Shown here: piece after piece, positions 1 through 5,356 of the stretch
Layout: every line of letters begins with the position of its first letter
How positions within the stretch are numbered: the stretch's first letter is position 1
Source of the DNA: an uncultured Methanomethylovorans sp.
GTDB taxonomy: Archaea > Halobacteriota > Methanosarcinia > Methanosarcinales > Methanosarcinaceae
Direction: 5' to 3'
DNA: 5,488 nucleotides
Assembly: GCA_937968035.1 (NCBI GenBank)
Contig: CALBTS010000471.1
Location: 1 to 5,488 of the forward strand
Translations under genes and position numbers: made by a program
Notes under the pieces: model-generated
Told to the model about the DNA's origin: nothing
The model's input: the letters and a program-made list of their open reading frames with translations, nothing else
Databases searched by the model: none

Positions 1-764
1 AGTATGGCGGCAACTGCCAGGAAGAATAGTATGTCTGCCACAAAGACCACTGCAAGATAGCGTACACTCAGCAGGGATTGCAGGTATGGCAGCGGGCTTG
101 CCAGGACGGCCACAAAACCAATGCCAGAGGCCATATATGATGCTTTTTCAGCTCCGATACTGATAGCCAGGGTGCTTGCTCCATCCTGTTTGTCCCCTTC
201 TATATCTTCAATGTCCTTGACTATTTCCCTGGCAATGGTTGCAAGAGTTGCAAGCAGGAACAGTACAAATACTGCTTCGATACCCCCATTGGTGTAAAAT
301 ACCGCTCCTCCGAAAAGGAAAGTAGAACCGGTAAGATAACCTATACTCAGATTGCCAATAAGCACAGTGCGTTTCAGGGTTGCTGCGTAATAGACAAGCA
401 GGAGGGAGTTGAAGAGGGCAATGATCCCACATATCATATTGATAAAAAAGGCTATGATTGTCCCCACTGCAAAAAGTGAAACTGAGAAATACAGAGCTTT
501 CGACTTGCTTATCCTGCCTGAAGGGATCGGTCTTTCCGGTTTGTTGATCCGATCTATCTCAATATCATAATAATCGTTTATAACATTCCCGGCTCCTGTT
601 ACCAGAAAAACGACTGATCCCACATATATGATCTCATTTAATGGGAAAGGTATTGAGCCAGCACTGCCACTAATTATGTTGTATGCAATGAGCACTCCAA
701 TGGCTGCGGAAAAAGCTGCCATGAGGCAGTTCCCATATCTGATCAACTGCAAATATGCACGCAT
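1..764 (-). CDS. Digeranylgeranylglyceryl phosphate synthase (UbiA family), 3' end outside window
   Basis: This is an integral membrane prenyltransferase. By family it adds the second geranylgeranyl chain to geranylgeranylglyceryl phosphate, a core step in making archaeal ether lipids. The 254 visible residues contain both Asp-rich UbiA motifs. The first, NDYYDIEID, is at residues 63-71 and is followed by the conserved KPERPIPSG at 75-83. The second, DIEDIEGD, is at 184-191 and is followed by a [11 protein letters not shown] stretch. These motifs bind the prenyl diphosphate through Mg2+. The rest is mostly hydrophobic segments (about 12-30, 44-62, 91-110, 111-127, 163-178, 212-226, 236-254), as expected for a multi-pass protein. 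Archaeal members are usually about 280 residues, so roughly 25-30 residues lie beyond the left edge. The ATG at 764 gives the typical start [16 protein letters not shown]. It lies 10 nt after the nadA stop codon, so the two genes are probably co-transcribed. The Shine-Dalgarno match is weak. Other UbiA enzymes share the fold, but the archaeal context and motif wording favour the lipid enzyme. Confidence 0.9.
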   Translation of the reverse strand, partial: MRAYLQLIRYGNCLMAAFSAAIGVLIAYNIISGSAGSIPFPLNEIIYVGSVVFLVTGAGNVINDYYDIEIDRINKPERPIPSGRISKSKALYFSVSLFAVGTIIAFFINMICGIIALFNSLLLVYYAATLKRTVLIGNLSIGYLTGSTFLFGGAVFYTNGGIEAVFVLFLLATLATIAREIVKDIEDIEGDKQDGASTLAISIGAEKASYMASGIGFVAVLASPLPYLQSLLSVRYLAVVFVADILFFLAVAAI

Positions 765-774
765 TTGAAGCCTG

Positions 775-1695
775 TTATCTTTTCCTCTTGATCGCAAGCA
801 TTCTGTCCAGTGATTGCTTTGCCTTGATCCTTATATCCTCTGGCACTGTGATCACATACTTCATATTTTCCAGTGAATCCGCTACTGCCTTGATGTCTAT
901 CATCTTCATATCAGGGCACATTGTATAGGGTGATACTTCGTAGAACTTCTTGTGTGGATTCTCTTTATTAAGCCTATGCAGAAGACCGCTCTCGGTAGCT
1001 ATTATAAACTCACTGCTTCCGGATGTCCTGATATAATTGACCATGCCAGTGGTGCTGAATATCCTGTCTGACATATCGAGCACCTCACGTCTGCATTCGG
1101 GATGCGCCAGCACTTCAGCCATAGGATGCAGGCTCTTAGCTCTCTGCACATCTATTGGAAGTATCTGATTATGGGTAGGACAATATCCTACCCAGGGTAT
1201 GATCTGTTTGTCCGTGTTCCTTGCCACATAGTCTGCCAGATTCTTATCCGGTACGAAGATGATCTTCTTCTGTTCAAGGGACTTCACAACTTCGATAGCA
1301 TTAGCGGAAGTACAGCAGATATCGCACTCTGCTTTGATCTCAGCTGTCGTATTCACATAGCATACCACAGCAGCATCAGGATGCTGTTGTTTAAGGCTGC
1401 GCAGGGAATCAACCCTGGCCATATCTGCCATAGGACACCTTGCATCTATTTCGGGGAGTAGCACGGTTTTATCAGGGCTAAGCACTGCAGCGCTCTCTGC
1501 CATGAAATGCACACCACAGAAAACGATCACATCTGCATCAAGCTCTACTGCTTTCTGGCTGAGCTCAAGGGAATCGCCCAGGAAATCAGCAATATCCTGG
1601 ATCTCTCCACGCTCATAGTTGTGGGCAAGGATCACAGCATTACGCTCTTTTTTGAGTTCAGCTATCTTTTTTTTCAGTTCCATTGTATCAGGCAT
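775..1695 (-). CDS. nadA: Quinolinate synthase A
   Basis: NadA condenses iminoaspartate with dihydroxyacetone phosphate to make quinolinate, the precursor of the NAD pyridine ring. It is a cytoplasmic, oxygen-sensitive [4Fe-4S] enzyme. The 306-residue protein is full length for the compact archaeal/Thermotoga-type form. Family signatures are visible along its length: AHNYE (24-28), GDSLELS (40-46), [11 protein letters not shown] (59-69), [13 protein letters not shown] (80-92), CTSANA (128-133), GYCPTH (170-175) and HPECRREV (198-205). The three cluster ligands expected from the family fall at Cys87, Cys172 and Cys260 (in MCPDMK). The substrate, iminoaspartate, is the product of the upstream nadX. 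The start at 1695 has a GTGAT Shine-Dalgarno-like match (1699-1703), but only three bases upstream. An in-frame ATG at 1683 (Met5) is a credible alternative and would give 302 residues. The adjacent UbiA gene follows after 10 nt. Confidence 0.97.
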   Translation of the reverse strand: MPDTMELKKKIAELKKERNAVILAHNYERGEIQDIADFLGDSLELSQKAVELDADVIVFCGVHFMAESAAVLSPDKTVLLPEIDARCPMADMARVDSLRSLKQQHPDAAVVCYVNTTAEIKAECDICCTSANAIEVVKSLEQKKIIFVPDKNLADYVARNTDKQIIPWVGYCPTHNQILPIDVQRAKSLHPMAEVLAHPECRREVLDMSDRIFSTTGMVNYIRTSGSSEFIIATESGLLHRLNKENPHKKFYEVSPYTMCPDMKMIDIKAVADSLENMKYVITVPEDIRIKAKQSLDRMLAIKRKR

Positions 1696-1723
1696 ACGAT
1701 CACTGAACTGAGGTGTTGCTTTG

Positions 1724-1740
1724 ATTTATATCTTATCGAA
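1724..1740 (-). promoter_or_regulatory. Candidate TATA box / BRE for nadA
   Basis: On the minus strand the sequence reads CGATAAGATATAAATC. It contains TATAAAT (1730 down to 1724), preceded by purine-rich bases that could act as the TFB-recognition element. This predicts transcription starting about 25 bp downstream, near 1700-1705. The leader would be only a few bases if nadA starts at 1695, or about 20 bases if it starts at Met5 (1683). The site implies that nadA and the lipid gene can be transcribed independently of nadX. Confidence 0.5.
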
Positions 1741-1746
1741 GGAATT

Positions 1747-1764
1747 GATCAGGATCCGCTGATC
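1747..1764. repeat. Inverted repeat upstream of the nadA TATA box
   Basis: This is a perfect 6-bp inverted repeat, GATCAG and CTGATC, separated by six bases (GATCCG). It starts about 17 bp upstream of the nadA TATA-like box, where an activator or repressor could bind. It contains three GATC tetramers in 18 bp, and three more lie within 70 bp (1698, 1824, 1831). A 6-bp arm is common by chance, so function is only a possibility. Confidence 0.3.
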
Positions 1765-1803
1765 TTAGGATACATTTTCCATGTTTTATTTACCACCTTT
1801 TCT

Positions 1804-2619
1804 TCAGGTGCCCACCTGTAGCGGATCGGTGATCTTTTTCAGCGTTGCGATGGCAGAAAGGGATGCGAGGTAACTGCTCTTTGGATTAGTGGGAGAAGGC
1901 ACATTCTCTACCTTTGAGGTCAATTTCCCAAAACTGCCTTCGACCGTGATCTCATGGATGTTACGGCATAGTGCCGGATTTGCCACGATCCTTACCTTTG
2001 TCTTCTCAAAGCCAATGCCTGCCAGGCTAAGTGTGGCAGCAACATTCACATTTGCCGGGAATCCTTTTACAGCTTCACTTGCCTTTCCTTCAAATATAAC
2101 TGTCCTGCTTTTGATCTCTTCCAGATCTATATTGTTCTGTATCACAAAGGGAGCACCAGCCAGGCCTGCAGGAGGCTTCTGCGTAGTCAATGTTACGGAA
2201 TATATCTGTTCAGAGGCTGCAGATTTAAGTCCGTCAAGACCTGCGATCGCACCTGATGGCAAATATATCTTACAGTCCATATCTTTTGCAATACTATAAA
2301 TTGTCTTGAACAGCTTTTCATCTGCAAAAGCCCCTACGCTCATGATCATTACATCGCACCCGGCATGCAGGGCTGCCGGTACTACTTCATAGACCGCTCC
2401 CTGAGAGGCACATTCAACCAGTAGGTCTATATGTTTGACCATTTCCTCAATTTCCATCACAGCAGGCCGGAGATTGACCAGTGAGGTCAGAAGCCTCTCA
2501 ACGTTTTCAGCGTTCCTGTCATAGATAGCATAAACTTCAGTTTCTATCAAGCCATCATCGATCGCTTTACAGATGCCAGTGCCTATTGTCCCGCATCCGA
2601 CTATTCCTATCTTCAGCAT
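1804..2619 (-). CDS. nadX: L-aspartate dehydrogenase
   Basis: NadX oxidises L-aspartate to iminoaspartate with NAD(P)+. It takes the place of the FAD-dependent NadB and feeds NadA directly. The 271-residue protein begins with a Rossmann nucleotide-binding motif, GIVGCGTIGTG (5-15). It has the family stretch VECASQGAVYEVVP (68-81), the SGAIAGLDGLKSA segment (122-134) and KGFPANVNVAATLSLAGIG (185-203). CRNIHEITVEG (218-228) contains His222, the expected catalytic histidine of this family. The length is typical. The ATG at 2619 is preceded by GAAGG (2628-2632) at a normal distance, which supports this start. The gene lies just upstream of nadA on the same strand with a 108-nt gap, which fits successive steps of one pathway. 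A short perfect hairpin (1805-1818) overlaps its last codons and part of its stop codon. No residue I would expect is missing. Confidence 0.95.
   Translation of the reverse strand: MLKIGIVGCGTIGTGICKAIDDGLIETEVYAIYDRNAENVERLLTSLVNLRPAVMEIEEMVKHIDLLVECASQGAVYEVVPAALHAGCDVMIMSVGAFADEKLFKTIYSIAKDMDCKIYLPSGAIAGLDGLKSAASEQIYSVTLTTQKPPAGLAGAPFVIQNNIDLEEIKSRTVIFEGKASEAVKGFPANVNVAATLSLAGIGFEKTKVRIVANPALCRNIHEITVEGSFGKLTSKVENVPSPTNPKSSYLASLSAIATLKKITDPLQVGT
1805..1818. repeat. Short perfect hairpin at the nadX stop codon
   Basis: CAGGTG and CACCTG form a 6-bp stem with a 2-base loop, spanning the last codons and part of the stop of nadX. In the nadX transcript it is followed by purine-rich sequence (AAGAAAAGG) and not by a U-run. 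It therefore does not look like an ordinary archaeal terminator. It may be a processing or stability element, or chance. Confidence 0.25.
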
Positions 2620-2757
2620 TATTGATTCCTTCAGGATAGTTATTTAACTCACACTGGGTAGTTTCGTTCAGTATGGTTCTTAATGCATGCACATAATAAC
2701 TTTACTTGTATTGGTTGTAATTTCCTATAGCTGCTTTGTAGTGCTAAAGGGTCCACT

Positions 2758-3057
2758 TTGGACGATACGTTGAAAGTTGGAACGAACCGTTCGTTCCTGT
2801 GTCTATGGAAAGAGACCGTTTCTCCTTTTAAGATGTTCTTTGAAGTCAACGAGTCACACGCAAGGGCCGAAGACCTATTGAATGAAGTTAGAAACGATAG
2901 GAAGAGCGATGCTTCTCCTGTAGAGTACATGTATGTCAGAAGATTGTTCAAGTATAAAAAATACTTGCTAAACAGGATTAGTAAGAAAACAGGCAAGCCT
3001 CTTTCCCCAGGTGTAGTACACACATATTTTTCTGTTACTTTTGGCTTCTCTGAGTAA
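2758..3057 (+). CDS. Possible small basic protein, unrecognised; may be a gene remnant
   Basis: I do not recognise this family. The frame can encode 99 residues from a TTG at 2758, and is open from 2731. AAAGGG (2746-2751) lies about six bases before the TTG and could serve as a weak ribosome site. The N-terminal half is mixed (around LWKETVSPFKMFFEVNESHA, residues 16-35). A charged stretch RAEDLLNEVRNDRKSD follows at 36-51. Residues 61-80 are strongly basic, with 9 Lys/Arg in 20. There is no signal peptide or membrane segment. Codon use, with many AAG, AGG and AGA and many purine first bases, is compatible with real coding on this strand. After the TAA at 3055 the same frame stays open to 3213, and in-frame TAG codons lie upstream at 2728 and 2659. 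This would suit a decayed longer gene such as a transposase relic, but I cannot show it. The opposite strand is also open across most of it, which lowers confidence. Confidence 0.3.
   Translation: MDDTLKVGTNRSFLCLWKETVSPFKMFFEVNESHARAEDLLNEVRNDRKSDASPVEYMYVRRLFKYKKYLLNRISKKTGKPLSPGVVHTYFSVTFGFSE
2779..2797. repeat. Perfect 19-bp palindrome
   Basis: GGAACGAAC, a single C, then GTTCGTTCC: two 9-base arms in exact inverted symmetry. Each arm is itself close to a tandem GAAC-GAAC. It lies inside the possible small reading frame and about 160 bp upstream of the nadX start codon. The half-site TTCGTTC (2790-2796) recurs at 2663-2669, within about 50 bp of the nadX start. It could be the operator of a dimeric regulator, or a tight RNA hairpin. 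Confidence 0.5.
2949..2967. repeat. Inverted repeat with an A5 spacer
   Basis: CAAGTAT and ATACTTG form perfect 7-bp arms around five A residues. It lies within the possible small reading frame. Arms of this size are expected a few times by chance in a window this long, so it is recorded as structure and not as a functional site. Confidence 0.35.
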
Positions 3058-3084
3058 GGCAGTTCAATATGTGATCCATACAAT

Positions 3085-3139
3085 CTCCGGAACACTTTAT
3101 GGGAAGTTCATGTTAAATGCTTCCACCTTCTCTCCGGAG
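3085..3139. repeat. Nested inverted repeat, possible two-stem RNA structure
   Basis: An outer pair, CTCCGGA (3085-3091) with TCCGGAG (3133-3139), encloses an inner pair, GGAAG (3102-3106) with CTTCC (3120-3124). The unpaired arms between the stems are 10 and 8 bases and the terminal loop is 13 bases. TCTCCGGA also occurs as a direct repeat (3084-3091 and 3131-3138). The structure sits just after the possible small gene. No known RNA family is recognised. Confidence 0.25.
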
Positions 3140-3202
3140 TTGTCTTCTCATATTTGCTTTCAACTCACTTATCTTACCTTTATGTGTGGCTAAATTCAAC
3201 CG

Positions 3203-3228
3203 AGTATTTTTAATATCTTTGAAATACT
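3203..3228 (+). promoter_or_regulatory. Candidate promoter region of the hydantoinase-family gene, framed by an inverted repeat
   Basis: TTTTTAATATC (3207-3217) resembles an archaeal TATA box and would place the transcript start near 3238, with a leader of about 100 nt. It lies inside a perfect 7-bp inverted repeat, AGTATTT (3203-3209) and AAATACT (3222-3228), with a 12-base spacer. A protein bound there would compete with TBP/TFB, as a repressor operator would. CTAATTAA (3248-3255) is a second AT-rich candidate with a shorter leader. Confidence 0.3.
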
Positions 3229-3323
3229 ACTTCTGATAGGTAAGTATCTAATTAACGCCGTTTACTTCACAAATTTTGTCTGAGCTGTCGATGAAGAAGT
3301 GCTTTGGTCAACTCTCATTAAAA

Positions 3324-3331
3324 AAGGTGAT
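3324..3331 (+). promoter_or_regulatory. Strong ribosome binding site that fixes the start at 3336
   Basis: AAGGTGAT is a near-complete match to the archaeal anti-Shine-Dalgarno (SD core GGAGGTGAT). It ends four bases before the ATG at 3336. This decides the start of the hydantoinase-family gene over the in-frame TTG at 3276 and ATG at 3291, which have no such site and would add 20 or 15 atypical residues. Confidence 0.85.
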
Positions 3332-3335
3332 AAGA

Positions 3336-5306
3336 ATGCATTATGGTTTAGGTATTGATGCCGGGGGGACATATACTGACGCTGTTATTGTAAGGGGGGC
3401 AGATGGAGCGATCGTTGATGCAAAAAAATCTTTTACCACTTACCCTGACATCCAGCAAGGAATTCAGAATGTACTGGATTCACTGGATCAGCAGTATCTA
3501 AAAGATGTCAATCTTGTATCAGTATCCACGACCCTTTCAACAAATGCGCTTCTTGAAAACACCGGCAGGCCGGTAGGACTTATATTAGTAGGGGAGCAGG
3601 CAACAGACAAAGAATATCCTGCTGAAAGTGTCGTTTTTGTTTCGGGTGGTCATGATACAAATGGTGAAGAAGAGTATCCCTTAGACACTGAAGCTGTCAG
3701 AGAGTATGTAGAAGCATCCAGATCCTGGGTTTCAGCCTATGCCGTGTCCGCTTACTTCGGTACCCGCAACCCTGATCATGAACTTGCTGTAAAGAGCATG
3801 ATCCATAGTATCACAGACCTACCTGTCGTGTGCGGACACGAGCTTTCACAGGAACTGGGAGTTTATGAAAGAGCTGTAACTGCAGCTCTTAATGCCCAGT
3901 TGATCCCCATCACTTATCAATTTGTCAATGCCGTAGCTTCAGATATCAGGAAGAGGGGTATCAATGCAAGGCTCTTGATGCTCAAGTGTGATGGTTCGGT
4001 CTACAATATAGAAGATGCATTGGAGAAACCCATCGAAACGATATTTTCAGGGCCAGCCGCAAGCATCCTCGGTGCTTCCTACCTTGCAAAGGTAGACACA
4101 TGTGCAGTTATTGATGTGGGAGGCACAAGTACAGATGTATCAGCGATCAAAGCGGGTATTCCTCAGATAAGTTCCGAAGGTTGCATGGTGGGTGGCTGGA
4201 AAACACGGGTAAAAGCTATGACTATGGAAACTTCTGCTCTGGGAGGGGATAGCCATGTTTGGGTCAAAGATAAAAATGTGAATATCGGTCCCAGAAGAGT
4301 TATTCCTTTGTGCGTTGCAGCAACTCTTTTCCCTGATTTTCTTTATCGGTTGAAACATAATAAACTGGTCCTGCGTAAAGATACGAATGAAAACTATCAG
4401 CAAACCAAGTTCGTTGTCAGAACTGAGTATGAAGCTACTGGCCTGCGGGAAAAGGAAAAGGAGCTACTCAGGTTAATCGGTGATGAACCCGTTTCCATCG
4501 TTGAACTGACCGATATGACAGATGCAAGAGAAATAATGCTCGTTGATAAAGCGCTTGATTCGCTCATAAATAAAAGGCTCATCCAGTCTATCGGTTTTAC
4601 GCCTACGGATGTGCTCCATGTGCTTGGGGAATATGAGCAATGGAACAAAGAAGCATCGGAAACAGGAGCTGTTTATCTTTCCAAGTATGCGAACATGGGC
4701 AAATACGAGTTCTGCAGACATGTAAAAGGGCTTTTTGCTATGAATATGGCCCATGATCTGATGTCCTTCCTTATACCTGCTATCCCAAAAAATGCAATAG
4801 ATGAGGTCCTGAGCGGCAACTATCCTGCAAGGTTCAAGACAGATATTCCCGTGATATTGCTTGGAGGACCGGTTTCTGCATATGTGGCTGAATTGAGATC
4901 CCTTATCGATGCAGATGTGCAGGTTCCGCAATTTGCCAGTGTGGGGAATGCCGTAGGGGCACTTGTCGGGAAAAGTGTAAAAAGGGTGGAAATAATGATA
5001 AAACCGGCTTCTTTGATGAATCCTGATAGCGATTTCCTTGTATTTTCCTCTGAAGGCAGGGAACGTTTTGAGAGGTATAGCGATGCTGTGGACCATGCTA
5101 CGAAAATGGGGCACTCGCTGGTACTTAACTATGAGAAACGATGTGGCATAATAAAAGAAGATACGATCATAAATGTGTCGAAACACACGACATCTCCTGA
5201 TAATTGGCCTCATCCTCCCCTTGAGACAAGAATTACGGTCGTGGGATTTGGAGACCCTATGATGGCTATCCGGGGCGCCTACAATAACAATAATGGTGGT
5301 TCATAA
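3336..5306 (+). CDS. Hydantoinase A/oxoprolinase family protein with an inserted winged-helix-like segment
   Basis: This is a 656-residue soluble protein of the HyuA/5-oxoprolinase family, ATP-using enzymes with an actin-like fold that open cyclic amides. The substrate here cannot be told. Family landmarks, in residues from the ATG at 3336, are GIDAGGTYTD (5-14, phosphate-binding), TTLSTNALL (65-73), GVYERAVTAALNA (175-187), FSGPAAS (237-243), DVGGTSTDVS (260-269), TSALGGDSH (299-307), GFTPTDVLHVLG (420-431), GGPVSAY (510-516) and ASVGNAVGA (534-542). Residues about 369-419 look like a winged-helix segment (REKEKELLRLIGDEP, then VDKALDSLINKRLIQSIG), placed directly before the TPTD motif. Classical HyuA proteins have a similar motif (TVTDANLVLG) without, as far as I recall, such an insert. 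Classical HyuA works with HyuB, but no B subunit is visible. The C-terminus ends in an Asn run (YNNNNGGS) encoded by AAC/AAT repeats. The start is set by the AAGGTGAT site. The name gives the family, not a proven activity. Confidence 0.9.
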   Translation: MHYGLGIDAGGTYTDAVIVRGADGAIVDAKKSFTTYPDIQQGIQNVLDSLDQQYLKDVNLVSVSTTLSTNALLENTGRPVGLILVGEQATDKEYPAESVVFVSGGHDTNGEEEYPLDTEAVREYVEASRSWVSAYAVSAYFGTRNPDHELAVKSMIHSITDLPVVCGHELSQELGVYERAVTAALNAQLIPITYQFVNAVASDIRKRGINARLLMLKCDGSVYNIEDALEKPIETIFSGPAASILGASYLAKVDTCAVIDVGGTSTDVSAIKAGIPQISSEGCMVGGWKTRVKAMTMETSALGGDSHVWVKDKNVNIGPRRVIPLCVAATLFPDFLYRLKHNKLVLRKDTNENYQQTKFVVRTEYEATGLREKEKELLRLIGDEPVSIVELTDMTDAREIMLVDKALDSLINKRLIQSIGFTPTDVLHVLGEYEQWNKEASETGAVYLSKYANMGKYEFCRHVKGLFAMNMAHDLMSFLIPAIPKNAIDEVLSGNYPARFKTDIPVILLGGPVSAYVAELRSLIDADVQVPQFASVGNAVGALVGKSVKRVEIMIKPASLMNPDSDFLVFSSEGRERFERYSDAVDHATKMGHSLVLNYEKRCGIIKEDTIINVSKHTTSPDNWPHPPLETRITVVGFGDPMMAIRGAYNNNNGGS

Positions 5307-5307
5307 C

Positions 5308-5356
5308 ATATGTAAATGGTGACAGTGCCACATATAAGTCCCTGTTACACTTTTTT
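5308..5356 (+). terminator. Candidate terminator of the hydantoinase-family gene
   Basis: Just after the stop codon, ATATGT (5308-5313) pairs perfectly with ACATAT (5330-5335). A few more pairs are possible inside (GG 5318-5319 with CC 5328-5329). A run of six T follows at 5351-5356. Archaeal termination depends mainly on U-runs, so T6 is the stronger element. It lies inside the 3' end of the converging regulator gene. Confidence 0.3.

Larger units (their letters stand above)
2620..3335. other. 716-bp divergent intergenic interval, mostly unexplained
   Basis: This interval separates nadX (minus) from the hydantoinase-family gene (plus) and must contain both promoters. For nadX, AT-rich candidates on the minus strand are TTAAATAA (2640-2647), which would start transcription almost at the ATG, and TTATTATG (2692-2699), which would leave a leader of about 50 nt that includes the Shine-Dalgarno site. 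Neither is decisive. The middle holds one possible small protein (2758-3057). Inverted repeats occur at 2751-2763, 2779-2797, 2949-2967, 3011-3021, 3085-3139 and 3203-3228. I see no tRNA-like fold, no terminal inverted repeats of an insertion sequence and no CRISPR repeats. Confidence 0.7.

Noticed and set aside
1889..2299. Open 136-codon plus-strand frame inside nadX.
   Set aside because: It is antisense to a confidently identified enzyme gene and its translation shows no domain.
2779..2797. Palindrome considered as an NrpR nitrogen operator.
   Set aside because: The known pattern is GGAA-N6-TTCC. Here GGAA and TTCC are 11 bases apart and the nearby genes are not nitrogen-assimilation genes.
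2649..3095. Open 148-codon frame on the minus strand (GTG start) across the intergenic interval.
   Set aside because: It is rich in Ser and Leu and resembles no known domain. It lies opposite a frame with better coding character and has no ribosome site at its start. I treat it as a shadow, though it weakens confidence in the plus-strand frame.
3276..3335. Extended start of the hydantoinase-family protein at TTG 3276 or ATG 3291.
   Set aside because: The extra residues do not resemble the family, which begins with an M-x-x-GIDxGGTxTD pattern. The strong AAGGTGAT site points to ATG 3336.
2620..3335. Insertion sequence, MITE or CRISPR leader in the divergent gap.
   Set aside because: I found no terminal inverted repeats with target-site duplication, no recognisable transposase motif and no regularly spaced repeats.
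4473..5213. Long open frame on the minus strand inside the hydantoinase-family gene.
   Set aside because: It lies wholly antisense to a clearly coding gene and has no recognisable domain or ribosome site. It is a frame shadow.
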